Notes under the pieces: model-generated
Database searches by the model: none
What the model was told of the DNA's origin: nothing
What the model saw: the letters and a program-made list of their open reading frames with translations, nothing else
Translations under genes and position numbers: made by a program
Shown here: one piece after another, positions 8,699 to 17,461 of the stretch
How positions within the stretch are numbered: position 1 is the stretch's first letter
How the letters are laid out: every line of letters starts with the position of its first letter
DNA from: an uncultured Lachnospiraceae bacterium
GTDB taxonomy: Bacteria > Bacillota > Clostridia > Lachnospirales > Lachnospiraceae
Assembly: GCA_910579505.1 (NCBI GenBank)
Contig: CAJTTZ010000001.1
Location: forward strand, 248,001-312,000
Direction of reading: 5' to 3'
Length of the DNA stretch: 64,000 bases

Positions 8699-10012
8699 AT
8701 GAAAACGGATATAAAAGAAATGTACAGCAGGTTTGGTATTTCGGAGAACGTGTATCGCTTCGGGGAGGAGATACTTGACGCGCTGGCGCCTCGTTTTGAA
8801 CGGATCGACAAAAACGCGGAATACAATCAGCTTAAGGTAATATGGGCTATGCAGGAGGCGAGTGTCAGCGAGGCGTGTCTTCTGGGGACCACGGGGTACG
8901 GGTATAATGACTTGGGAAGGGATACATTAGAAAGCGTGTATGCGGATGTTTTCCGCACGGAGGACGCGCTGGTGCGTCCCCAGATCACATGCGGCACCCA
9001 TGCGCTGGCGCTTTCGCTGATGAGCAATCTGCGGCCCGGCGACGAACTTTTATCCCCGGTGGGAAAGCCCTACGATACCTTGGAGGAAGTCATAGGCATA
9101 CGCCCGTCAAGAGGATCCCTTGCAGAGTACGGCGTCTCTTACAGACAGGTGGACCTTCTGCCTGACGGAAGCTTTGACTTTGAAGGCATACGCGCCGCCA
9201 TAAACGAGAAGACGCGGCTTGTCACCATCCAGAGGTCGAAGGGCTACCAGACGAGGCCGACTTTGTCCGTTTCGCGTATCGGCGAGCTGATTTCTTTTGT
9301 AAAGCAGGTCAAACCGGATGTTCTCGTGATGGTGGACAACTGCTACGGGGAGTTTGTGGAAACGCAAGAACCTTCCGAAGTGGGGGCGGATATGGTGGTC
9401 GGGTCTCTCATCAAGAACCCGGGCGGCGGACTTGCGCCTATCGGCGGGTATATCGCCGGGAAAAAGGAATGTATTGAGAACGCGGCGTGCCGGCTGACTT
9501 CCCCCGGCCTTGCAAAGGAGGTGGGCGCATCCCTTGGCGTCCTGCCCGCATTTTATCAGGGACTCTTTTTAGCGCCCACGGTGACTGCATCCGCCTTAAA
9601 AGGCGCCATTTTTGCGGCAAATATTTATGAAAGGCTGGGGTTTGCCGTGGTGCCAAACGGGTCGGAGAGCCGCCACGATATCATCCAGGCTGTGACTTTC
9701 GGCTCGCCCGAGGGGGTCTGTGCTTTCTGCGAGGGCATTCAGGCGGCGGCGCCGGTGGACAGTTTCGTGAAGCCGGAACCGTGGGATATGCCGGGCTATG
9801 ACTCCAAAGTGATTATGGCGGCGGGAGCCTTTGTCTCCGGCTCATCCATCGAACTTTCCGCAGACGGGCCCATCGCACCTCCTTACGCGGTGTACTTTCA
9901 GGGCGGGCTGACCTTCCCCCACGCGAAACTGGGCATCTTAAAGAGCCTGCAGAATCTTGTGGACCGGGGGATTGTGACAGTTCAGCCCACGCCATTCGCA
10001 AAGTCGCGCTAA
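8699..10012 (+). CDS. Methionine gamma-lyase family PLP enzyme (YnbB / aluminium-resistance family)
   Basis: Fold-type I PLP-dependent enzyme of 437 residues in the family named after methionine gamma-lyase or 'aluminum resistance protein'. The exact substrate is not established. The PLP lysine is in the SLIKNPGGGLAPIGGY segment; MVDNCYGEFVE supplies the cofactor-contacting aspartate. Start ATG 8699 has AAGGAAAGGA upstream. The last 11 or so codons, from 9977 (GTTCAGCC onward), fall inside the left arm of a palindromic element. The natural C-terminus has apparently been replaced or extended by repeat sequence. Confidence 0.88.
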   Translation: MKTDIKEMYSRFGISENVYRFGEEILDALAPRFERIDKNAEYNQLKVIWAMQEASVSEACLLGTTGYGYNDLGRDTLESVYADVFRTEDALVRPQITCGTHALALSLMSNLRPGDELLSPVGKPYDTLEEVIGIRPSRGSLAEYGVSYRQVDLLPDGSFDFEGIRAAINEKTRLVTIQRSKGYQTRPTLSVSRIGELISFVKQVKPDVLVMVDNCYGEFVETQEPSEVGADMVVGSLIKNPGGGLAPIGGYIAGKKECIENAACRLTSPGLAKEVGASLGVLPAFYQGLFLAPTVTASALKGAIFAANIYERLGFAVVPNGSESRHDIIQAVTFGSPEGVCAFCEGIQAAAPVDSFVKPEPWDMPGYDSKVIMAAGAFVSGSSIELSADGPIAPPYAVYFQGGLTFPHAKLGILKSLQNLVDRGIVTVQPTPFAKSR

Positions 10013-10134
10013 CGCGCTTTTCGCGGCGTTGCCGCTGCCTTTGCGCATAAGACGGCGTTCCCTCAGACCGTTAGCGAGCCGCGAAATTTGTGCCAGCACA
10101 ATTTCCCGTCTCACTGACGGTCTGGCTGAACTGT
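9977..10134. repeat. 158-bp nested palindrome, GTTCAGCC family
   Basis: Perfect 11-base ends ACAGTTCAGCC (9977-9987) and GGCTGAACTGT (10124-10134) enclose several smaller hairpins, for example CAGACCGT with ACGGTCTG and a stem around GAAATTTGTGC/GCACAATTTC. The left end lies inside the preceding gene. The bases after the left end (CGCCATTCGCAAAG) recur in reverse orientation at the right end of the minC-minD element (17256-17407), so the two are one family. Confidence 0.8.
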
Positions 10135-10214
10135 AGAAAAATATTCCATTTTTTATGTACATCAAAATCCGATTGTGATAAAATGAGCCTTGGAGAAAGG
10201 AGATTGTACTTTTT

Positions 10215-10451
10215 ATGCGCAAAAATAACTGGGCTTGTTTCCTGTTGATCTTGGCAGGAATCGTGATCGGCGGCTTTATCGGGAGTCTGTTTCCCTCCAC
10301 GTGGCTCAATTACGGACAGTCGTTTGGTCTGTCGCAGCCGTTGGTGCTGGATCTGGGTATCCTCAGCATTACCTTTGCCCTGTCGATTAAGATCACGATA
10401 GCAAGCATTTTAGGGATCGCCCTGGCGATCATTATATACCGCATGATCTGA
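10215..10451 (+). CDS. DUF4321 family small membrane protein
   Basis: A 78-residue protein with two hydrophobic segments: about residues 7-28, glycine-rich with GIVIGGFIGSLFP, and about 50-76. It resembles DUF4321 proteins, which in Clostridia sit beside radC and mreB. Its function is unknown. AGAAAGGAGA lies upstream of the ATG. It is followed closely by radC and probably cotranscribed with the shape-determination genes. Confidence 0.75.
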   Translation: MRKNNWACFLLILAGIVIGGFIGSLFPSTWLNYGQSFGLSQPLVLDLGILSITFALSIKITIASILGIALAIIIYRMI

Positions 10452-10489
10452 CCGTCCTTTTGGAGAGAAGCTGTCGGGAAAGAGACTGC

Positions 10490-11209
10490 ATGAAAACAGC
10501 AAAGTATGAGAACAATGAGTATTACAGGCAGCAAAATCTTCCATTTGAGAAGTTCGCCGCCTTCGGAAGCGAGAGCCTCACGGACTCGGAGCTTCTGGCA
10601 ATCCTCCTGCGTACGGGAACGAAAGGCGTGAGTGCGAGGGAGCTTGGAGAGCGGGTGCTTGCCCAGACAGCCAGATACGGAAACGGGCTTTTGGGGCTGT
10701 ACCACATATCCGTGAAGGACCTTCAGAAGATTGAGGGAATCGGGGAGGTAAAAGCGGTTCAGCTTAAGGCAATCGCTGAATTTGCAAAGAGGATGGCGCG
10801 GGCGAAGGCCAAGGGCGGGCTTTCCTTTCACGACCCGTATTCGGTTGCGGATTACTATATGGAGCGGTTCCGCCATGAGAGTGTGGAACATATCCTCCTT
10901 CTGCTTCTGGATACAGGGTATCATCTGATCGGGGAGGAAATCCTCTCAAAAGGTACGGCAAATGCCGCCCTCCTGTCACCGAGGGAGGTGTTTACGCTTG
11001 CCTTTAGAAACGGTGCGGCAGGCATTATGCTTCTACACAATCATCCGGGCGGGAACCCTGTCCCGAGTGAGAATGACCTTCTGGTCACGGAGCGCATCGG
11101 ACGGACCGGGACGCTTACGGACATTCCGCTGATCGACCACATTATTCTGGGGGACAACAATTATTTCAGCTTTAAAGAGAGTAAATTACTGACAGATATA
11201 CAGGATTGA
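10490..11209 (+). CDS. radC: RadC family JAB-domain protein
   Basis: About 239 residues, with an N-terminal helix-hairpin-helix region (IEGIGEVKAVQLKAIAEF) and a C-terminal JAB1/MPN-like domain carrying the metal motif HNHPGGNPVPSENDL. The name radC is historical; a repair role is not firmly shown for the family. ATG 10490 is chosen over TTG 10460 because GGGAAAGAGA lies just upstream and the family N-terminus matches. Adjacency to mreBCD is conserved in many Firmicutes, including Bacillus subtilis. Confidence 0.9.
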   Translation: MKTAKYENNEYYRQQNLPFEKFAAFGSESLTDSELLAILLRTGTKGVSARELGERVLAQTARYGNGLLGLYHISVKDLQKIEGIGEVKAVQLKAIAEFAKRMARAKAKGGLSFHDPYSVADYYMERFRHESVEHILLLLLDTGYHLIGEEILSKGTANAALLSPREVFTLAFRNGAAGIMLLHNHPGGNPVPSENDLLVTERIGRTGTLTDIPLIDHIILGDNNYFSFKESKLLTDIQD

Positions 11210-11217
11210 TAAAACGG

Positions 11218-11229
11218 GCATTCTCCGTA
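11218..11229 (+). repeat. GCATTCTCCGTA directional motif, upstream of mreB
   Basis: A perfect motif copy eight bases after the radC stop, preceded by AAAACGG as in the hisB copy. The 5' arm of the hairpin is not clearly preserved. It points towards mreB, which starts 37 bases downstream. Confidence 0.6.
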
Positions 11230-11265
11230 AAGATTTCAACAGAAAGAAAGAGGGGTACATTTACC

Positions 11266-12276
11266 TTGGCAAACAACGCATTTGGGATTGATCTTGGCAC
11301 CAGCAATATCAAAATTTACAATCGCGCGGACGACGACGTCTTCGTGGAAAAGAACATGATCGCCATCGAGAACAAAAAGACGCTTTTCGCCTACGGGGAC
11401 GCGGCGTTCGAGATGTATGAGAAGGCACCCGGAAACATAAGCATCACTTATCCGCTTAGTAACGGTGTGATTGCGGATATCCAGAACATGGAGACGCTGA
11501 TCAAGTATTTCTTGAGCGGTATGATGAAAAATAATGTGCGTCCGGCCGACTATTATATCGCTGTTCCGTGGGATGTGACCGAGGTGGAGAAGCGCGCCTT
11601 TAAGGACCTGATCAAAGAATCCAACGTTAAGGCCAGGAAAGTCATGGTGGTGGATAAGGCGGTGGCAGACGGTCTCGGTCTCGGCATTGACGTGAAAAAT
11701 TCGCAGGGTGTGCTGGTTGTCAACGTGGGTTTTGACACGACGGAGATATCCATTCTCTCCCTTGGCGGCATTGTCTTAAGCCGCCTGATCAAGGTGGGAG
11801 GACGCAAGTTTGACGAGGCGATCAAGGCGGCGATCCGCCGTGAGTATAGCCTGATTATCGGCGGGAAGACGGCCGAAGTCGTAAAGACGTCCCTTCTAGA
11901 CCTGGAGGACCAGAGGGCGGGCGCAGTCGTTTACGGCAGGGATATCGTGACGGGACTGCCCGTGGAGAGGGAAATCCCCACAGCCCTTGTGGACGAGTGC
12001 CTCATCGAGCATTTTAACTCGATTATAGACAATATCAAGGTGATTCTGGAGCGTACCCCGCCGGAACTGGCGGCGGATATATACCGCCACGGGATTTACC
12101 TGACGGGCGGCGCTTCACAGGTGAGTAAGCTCGCGCAGCTTATGAGCAAAGGCACCGGGCTGCAGGTGAATGTCTCTGAAAATCCTGTGACCAGCGTGGC
12201 TCTCGGCCTTGCGAAGATTATCAAGGAAGAAAATTATAAATCGGTTGCTTACGCGATAGAAGGAATGAGTAAATGA
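11266..12276 (+). CDS. mreB: MreB-type rod shape-determining actin homologue
   Basis: Actin-like ATPase that forms membrane-associated filaments and directs the Rod complex (MreC, MreD, RodA, PBP2) during cell elongation. About 336 residues. The phosphate-1 motif is GIDLGTSNIKIY, the phosphate-2 region is NVGFDTTEISIL, and the adenosine motif is LTGGAS. TTG 11266 is the start, with AAAGAGGGG upstream and the family N-terminus (ANNAFGIDLG) following. The stop overlaps the mreC start (ATGA). Confidence 0.93.
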   Translation: MANNAFGIDLGTSNIKIYNRADDDVFVEKNMIAIENKKTLFAYGDAAFEMYEKAPGNISITYPLSNGVIADIQNMETLIKYFLSGMMKNNVRPADYYIAVPWDVTEVEKRAFKDLIKESNVKARKVMVVDKAVADGLGLGIDVKNSQGVLVVNVGFDTTEISILSLGGIVLSRLIKVGGRKFDEAIKAAIRREYSLIIGGKTAEVVKTSLLDLEDQRAGAVVYGRDIVTGLPVEREIPTALVDECLIEHFNSIIDNIKVILERTPPELAADIYRHGIYLTGGASQVSKLAQLMSKGTGLQVNVSENPVTSVALGLAKIIKEENYKSVAYAIEGMSK

Positions 12277-13142
12277 GTCCAATCGTCAAGAAAAAAGGAG
12301 AGAAATTTACGTTACCCGGTAAATATCTCCTTTTTATTTTAACAATCCTCTGTACGGCCATGGTTCTGCTGACCTTTAATACAAAGGTGTTCAGCGGGCC
12401 GTTGTCTGCCGTTGCGGGGTATATCGTGGTTCCCTTTGAGGAAGGGATCAGCGTGGTGGGAAGCTGGCTTTCCGGCCGCTCGGAGGAACTTGTGCAGATC
12501 AGGGAACTTCTCGCCCAGAATGAGCAGCTTAAGGCGAAGGTGGATGAGCTGACCATCGAGAATACCAGACTCCAGCAGGACCGCTATGAGCTGACCAACC
12601 TGCGGGAACTGTACAGCCTGGACGCCCAGTACGACGAGTACGAGATGACGGGGGCGCGCATTATCGCCAGGGATTCCGGCAACTGGTTTTACTCTTTTGT
12701 GATTAATAAAGGCGCAAGCGACGGTATTGCCGTGGATATGAACGTGATGGCGGGGAGCGGCCTCGTCGGGCGCGTGGTGGACGTCGGGCCCAACTGGGCT
12801 AAGGTGAAGTCCATCATTGCGGACGACTCCAATGTGAGCGCCATGGTGCTTGCCAGCGCCGACCGCATGATTGTCTCCGGGAATTTGAAGCTTTACGCCT
12901 CGGGTGTCATTGAGTTTGGACAGCTCGTGGACAGTGACGACGTGGTGGTGGAAGGTGACAAGGTGGTTACTTCCGATATCAGCGATAAGTATCTGCCGGG
13001 CATTTTGATCGGATACATTAACACGATCAATCAGGATGCGAACAATCTGACCAAATCCGGCTACATAACCCCGGCGGTGGATTTTGAGCATCTGGAGGAA
13101 GTCCTGGTGATCAGGCAGTTAAAACAGAACGTGCCAGACTAG
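12273..13142 (+). CDS. mreC: MreC, rod shape-determining protein
   Basis: Bitopic protein of 289 residues that links MreB to PBP2 outside the membrane. It has one N-terminal transmembrane segment (about residues 17-36), a coiled coil (about 65-105, rich in E, L, N and Q), then the beta-barrel core with the RVVDVGPNWAKVKSI segment typical of MreC. The start is coupled to mreB through a four-base overlap, and mreD follows 10 bases later. Confidence 0.95.
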   Translation: MSPIVKKKGEKFTLPGKYLLFILTILCTAMVLLTFNTKVFSGPLSAVAGYIVVPFEEGISVVGSWLSGRSEELVQIRELLAQNEQLKAKVDELTIENTRLQQDRYELTNLRELYSLDAQYDEYEMTGARIIARDSGNWFYSFVINKGASDGIAVDMNVMAGSGLVGRVVDVGPNWAKVKSIIADDSNVSAMVLASADRMIVSGNLKLYASGVIEFGQLVDSDDVVVEGDKVVTSDISDKYLPGILIGYINTINQDANNLTKSGYITPAVDFEHLEEVLVIRQLKQNVPD

Positions 13143-13152
13143 GGGGAAGTTG

Positions 13153-13671
13153 ATGAAACGTGGCATCATTACCGCAGTTTTGATTTTCATATGTTTCCTG
13201 CTGCAGTGCACGGTGTTCCGGGCGCTTGCCTTTGGGGGGATTGTGCCCAATCTGCTCATTGTCCTGACGGCTTCCTTCGGCTTTATGCGAGGGGAGAAGA
13301 CGGGGCTTCTGATCGGCTTTTTCTGCGGGCTGCTGGTGGATATTTTCTTTGCCAGCGTGATCGGGTTCTATGCGCTTCTTTACATGTACATCGGCTATAT
13401 GAACGGCAAGTTTGCACAGATTTTTTATCCGCAGGACATTAAACTGCCTGTGGCCCTTATTCTGTGCAGTGATTTTTTATATGGTATCGGGTGTTATGTT
13501 ATTTTGTTCCTTCTGCGGGGACGCTTGGAATTTACATACTACCTGCTGCACATTATTTTACCGGAAATTGTGTATACCATTGCGGTTACTTTGCTTTTAT
13601 ATCCGCTCATACTCTGGATCAATACGGGGCTTGAGCGAAGTGAACTGAGGAGCGGAAAGAAGTTTGTTTGA
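13153..13671 (+). CDS. mreD: MreD, rod shape-determining membrane protein
   Basis: Integral membrane protein of about 172 residues with five or so hydrophobic helices (LIGFFCGLLVDIFFAS is the best conserved MreD-like stretch). It acts with MreC in the elongation machinery. ATG 13153 is preferred to the adjacent TTG at 13150 because AGGGGGAAG ends at 13149. It overlaps the PBP2 start by eight bases. Confidence 0.9.
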   Translation: MKRGIITAVLIFICFLLQCTVFRALAFGGIVPNLLIVLTASFGFMRGEKTGLLIGFFCGLLVDIFFASVIGFYALLYMYIGYMNGKFAQIFYPQDIKLPVALILCSDFLYGIGCYVILFLLRGRLEFTYYLLHIILPEIVYTIAVTLLLYPLILWINTGLERSELRSGKKFV

Positions 13672-16540
13672 GGAACTTTTAGAGCAATTCAAAGAAAATT
13701 TTATAAATATGGTTACCTCCCGGCTCCTTGTGCTGATGCTAGTCATTGCCGGTATGGGCGCATATCTGATTTACTGGATTTTTCAGCTGCAGATCGTAAA
13801 CGGAGAGCAGTATTACAATGACTTTCAGTTGAAGATCAGGAAGGAGAGGACGCTTCCTGCCACCAGAGGCAACATTCTTGACAGGGACGGCAACCTTCTT
13901 GCCTACAATGAGCTTGCATACTCCGTCACCATCGAGGACGTGTACGAGTCGGGACGGGGAAAAAACGCGAAGCTGAACGATACGGTCCGCAGGCTGATTG
14001 CCATTATCGAAGAAAACGGTGACCATGTGATCAGCGATTTCCATATAGAAGTCAACAAGAGCGGCGAGTATGCATATACGGTGGAAGGCACACAGCTTCT
14101 GCGCTTCCTGGCGGATATTTACGGGTACGCCTCCATAGATGATTTGAAGGAGCGTGAGAAGGCGGCGGCTCCTGAGGATGTGATAAAATATCTGTGCGGG
14201 ACAAGCCGTTACGGGATCGGCGACTATACGGACGACGAAGATTCGGACAGCTTTGTGGAAGGACTTGGCTTTTCCAAAGAGGAAGTTTTAAAGATCATTA
14301 CCATCCGCTATGCCATGAGCGCCAACAGCTACCAGAGGTATATAGCAACCACGGTGGCGGAAAACGTCTCACAGGAGACAGTGGCTGTCATTATGGAGAA
14401 CACGGACACTCTGGACGGCGTGTCCATCGCGGAAGGGACGATCCGCAAATACAATGAGAGTATTTATTTTGCACAGGTGATCGGCTACACGGGCAGGGTG
14501 GCGCAGGAGGAACTGGAGGAACTGCAGCAGAAAAATCCCGCCTATGACTTAAACGACACCGTAGGCAAATCCGGGATAGAGGCTTCCATGGAGATGGAAC
14601 TGCAGGGGAAAAAAGGTTCCGAAACCGTGTATGTGGATAATATGGGCAAGGTGGTTGAGACAAGCGACCGGGTAGAGCCCGCAGCGGGCAACGACATTGT
14701 CCTGACACTGGACACCGAGCTGCAGAAGGCATGTTACCATATTCTGGAATCGAAGCTTGCAGCCATTTTGCTAAATAAGATAGAGAATATCAGGGAGTAT
14801 ACGCCGCCGGAGGGGGGCAGCGGAGGAAACATTCCCATTCCTATCTATGATGTGTATTACGCCTGCATCAACAACAATGTGATTGACACCTCCCACTTCA
14901 CTTCGGAGTACGCGGGGGAGACGGAAATGGCCGTGCAGGAGGCTTATCTGGACAAAAAGGCGCGTGTATTTGCCACGCTGCAGGATGAGCTGACGGAGAG
15001 CTGCACCCCCTATGACGCTTTGACAGAGGAGTATCAGGTTTATGAGAGCTATGTGGCGTCCGCCCTGTACGAACGCGATATCCTGATGAAAGATGTGGTG
15101 GATAAAAACGACGCCACCTATATCGCGTGGACAAAGGATGAGGTCATCAGTTTAAACGAGTATCTGAACTATGCCATTGCGCAGAACTGGATCAATGTCT
15201 CCAAGCTGGATATTGACTCGCGCTATTCTGATTCCGTGGAGATTTACAATAAGATTCTTGAGTATATTTTCGATGTGCTAGACAGGGATCTTGAATTTGA
15301 TAAAAAGATTTATCGGTACATGATACTAAGCGACGAGATAACAGGACGGCAGATATGCGAACTGCTGATGGAGCAGTATGTGGTGGAGCCTACCGAGGAA
15401 GAGATCGCGCAGTTTGAAGCCGGGGCGGTGACACCCTACACATTTATGAGAAACCGTATCGAGCAGCTGGACCTGACGCCGTCACAGCTTGCGCTTGATC
15501 CCTATTCCGGCTCCATCGTCGTCACAGATGTGAATACAGGGGATGTGCTGGCGATTGCCTCCTATCCGAGCTATGACAATAATCGGATGGCAAACGGCGT
15601 GGACGCAGCTTATTTTGCAAGCCTGAAGAGCGATCTGTCCAGTCCTATGTTAAACTATGCCACCCAGCAGAGGACGGCGCCGGGTTCTACCTTTAAGCCC
15701 GTTTCCGCCACGGCGGGGCTTCTGGAGGGGGTCATAACCCTGACGGACACCATCACCTGTGCCGGCATTTTTGACAAAATATCGCCGCCCGCCCGATGCC
15801 ATATTTATCCCGGCGCCCACGGCTCCTTAAATATAACGGGAGGTATCCGCTACTCCTGCAACGCCTACTTCTATGAGGTTGGCTACCGTCTTGGAACTGT
15901 GGGAGATACCTACAATGACAGCGTGGGTCTGAACAAACTCGCCAAGTATGCGGATATGTACGGCCTTTCGGAGACTTCCGGCATTGAGATTGAAGAGTAC
16001 GCGCCGGGCGTGTCCGATCTGGACGCGGTCCGTTCCGCCATCGGTCACGGAACCAACAACTATACCACGGCCGGGCTTGCGCGATATGTTACAACCGTAG
16101 CAAACAGCGGAACATGTTATAATTTAACTCTGGTAGATAAGGTGGAAGACCAGAACGGCGGTCTGATCCGGGAGAATGGGGCAGAGGTCAGGAACCGTAT
16201 AGACATGGATTCGGCATACTGGGATGCCATTCATTCGGGTATGCGCCAGGTGGTGGAGAACAAGGCATACTTTTCAGACCTGGATGTGAATGTGGCAGGC
16301 AAGACCGGTACGGCGCAGGAGAGCAGGAACCGCCCCAACCACGCGCTGTTTATCAGCTACGCGCCCTATGAGAACCCCGAAATATCGGTGACGGTGCGTG
16401 TGGCGAACGGCTATACATCCGATTACGCGGCGCAGATCGCCAAGGATGTGTACGAGTATTATTATGGACTGAAGGAGAAAGATGAAATCATCACCGGCAC
16501 GGCAGGAGACCTGGAAGGCGGCGCGATCAACGCCGATTAA
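13664..16540 (+). CDS. mrdA: Class B penicillin-binding protein (PBP2/MrdA type), with large insertion
   Basis: D,D-transpeptidase of the elongasome, 958 residues. One N-terminal transmembrane helix (about 18-40) is followed by a dimerisation domain (TLPATRGNILDRDG). The transpeptidase domain has the active serine in PGSTFKP (S675), SCN at 731-733 and KTGTA at 880-884. About 200 acidic and Tyr-rich residues separate the dimerisation domain from the catalytic domain, making it far longer than the 600-700 residues of typical MrdA. I believe this is common in Lachnospiraceae. The TTG start overlaps mreD. With rodA downstream, it forms the polymerase/transpeptidase pair. Confidence 0.93.
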   Translation: MFEELLEQFKENFINMVTSRLLVLMLVIAGMGAYLIYWIFQLQIVNGEQYYNDFQLKIRKERTLPATRGNILDRDGNLLAYNELAYSVTIEDVYESGRGKNAKLNDTVRRLIAIIEENGDHVISDFHIEVNKSGEYAYTVEGTQLLRFLADIYGYASIDDLKEREKAAAPEDVIKYLCGTSRYGIGDYTDDEDSDSFVEGLGFSKEEVLKIITIRYAMSANSYQRYIATTVAENVSQETVAVIMENTDTLDGVSIAEGTIRKYNESIYFAQVIGYTGRVAQEELEELQQKNPAYDLNDTVGKSGIEASMEMELQGKKGSETVYVDNMGKVVETSDRVEPAAGNDIVLTLDTELQKACYHILESKLAAILLNKIENIREYTPPEGGSGGNIPIPIYDVYYACINNNVIDTSHFTSEYAGETEMAVQEAYLDKKARVFATLQDELTESCTPYDALTEEYQVYESYVASALYERDILMKDVVDKNDATYIAWTKDEVISLNEYLNYAIAQNWINVSKLDIDSRYSDSVEIYNKILEYIFDVLDRDLEFDKKIYRYMILSDEITGRQICELLMEQYVVEPTEEEIAQFEAGAVTPYTFMRNRIEQLDLTPSQLALDPYSGSIVVTDVNTGDVLAIASYPSYDNNRMANGVDAAYFASLKSDLSSPMLNYATQQRTAPGSTFKPVSATAGLLEGVITLTDTITCAGIFDKISPPARCHIYPGAHGSLNITGGIRYSCNAYFYEVGYRLGTVGDTYNDSVGLNKLAKYADMYGLSETSGIEIEEYAPGVSDLDAVRSAIGHGTNNYTTAGLARYVTTVANSGTCYNLTLVDKVEDQNGGLIRENGAEVRNRIDMDSAYWDAIHSGMRQVVENKAYFSDLDVNVAGKTGTAQESRNRPNHALFISYAPYENPEISVTVRVANGYTSDYAAQIAKDVYEYYYGLKEKDEIITGTAGDLEGGAINAD

Positions 16541-16573
16541 CTGCCGGGTGGTATAAAGATAGAGGTGTAGAAT

Positions 16574-17254
16574 ATGAAAAATGCGGTTATTATCAAGAGT
16601 TTTCCGAACGGGCTTTCCATCTTTCTGGACAGTGAGCTTCCTTTTTCCCAGCTTCTGGGTGAGATTGCGGTAAAGTTCAGTGAGTCGGCCAATTTCTTTA
16701 AGGACGCAAGCATGGTTCTCTCCTTTGAGGGCAGGGTGCTTTCCGACCAGGAGGAACGTCAGATTGTGGACACCATATCAGCCAATTCTAGGCTGAATAT
16801 TGTCTGCATTATGGGGAAGGATGAGGAGACGGACAGGAGTTTTGTCAAGGCTTTGCAAAAGCTTTCCTTCCATCAGGAAGTGATGGAGAATGCGGGACAG
16901 TTCTATAAGGGGACCTTAAAGGACGGCCAGATTCTGGAGACGGAGAACAGTATTATTGTGCTGGGGGACGTCTACCCGGGCGCGTGCATCATTTCCAGCA
17001 AGGATATTGTGGTGCTCGGCGGTCTCTATGGACAGGCCTACGCCGGGGGAAACGGTGAGGATGGGCATTTTGTAGTTGCGCTTGAAATGTCGCCGGAGAA
17101 GTTAAAAATCGGTGATTTCAAATATAAAACATCAGAGAAACAGAGCAAATGGTCGATCAAACCGAAGATCCAGCCCAAAATTGCTTTTGTGAACGACGCC
17201 AGAGTAAAGATAGAGCCGATTACCAAAGAATTACTGAACGATCTGCCATTCTAA
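16574..17254 (+). CDS. minC: MinC, septum site-determining protein
   Basis: FtsZ-polymerisation inhibitor of 226 residues. The N-terminal half is the FtsZ-binding domain; the C-terminal beta-helix domain contains the GQILETENSIIVLGDV and GGLYGQAYAGG repeats that bind MinD. GATAGAGGTG precedes the ATG. Unlike most genomes, minC and minD are separated by a 152-base nested palindrome, though both are read in the same direction. Confidence 0.95.
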   Translation: MKNAVIIKSFPNGLSIFLDSELPFSQLLGEIAVKFSESANFFKDASMVLSFEGRVLSDQEERQIVDTISANSRLNIVCIMGKDEETDRSFVKALQKLSFHQEVMENAGQFYKGTLKDGQILETENSIIVLGDVYPGACIISSKDIVVLGGLYGQAYAGGNGEDGHFVVALEMSPEKLKIGDFKYKTSEKQSKWSIKPKIQPKIAFVNDARVKIEPITKELLNDLPF

Positions 17255-17255
17255 A

Positions 17256-17407
17256 GTTCAGCCATGCGCTGTAAAATGGGCGAATCATGCTCGCATGAAT
17301 GAGCCATTTTTACAGCGCATGAGCGGAGCGCCATCTCATGAGCAAAGTTAACTGCGTAAGCAGTGGGAAAGCGCCGTAGGCGCCTTTGCGAATGGCGCGG
17401 GCTGAAC
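17256..17407. repeat. 152-bp nested palindrome between minC and minD, GTTCAGCC family
   Basis: Outer arms GTTCAGCC (17256-17263) and GGCTGAAC (17400-17407) begin one base after the minC stop. Inside are a long stem (ATGCGCTGTAAAAATGGC-like arms at about 17264 and 17309), CATGCTCGCATG, CTGCGTAAGCAG and GGCGCCTACGGCGC-type hairpins. The right end, read in reverse, matches the left end of the element at 9977-10134. Confidence 0.8.
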
Positions 17408-17461
17408 GATGCGGGCGGAGAGTTCGGTAGACGATAACAATTCATCAATGGAGGACTTGCT

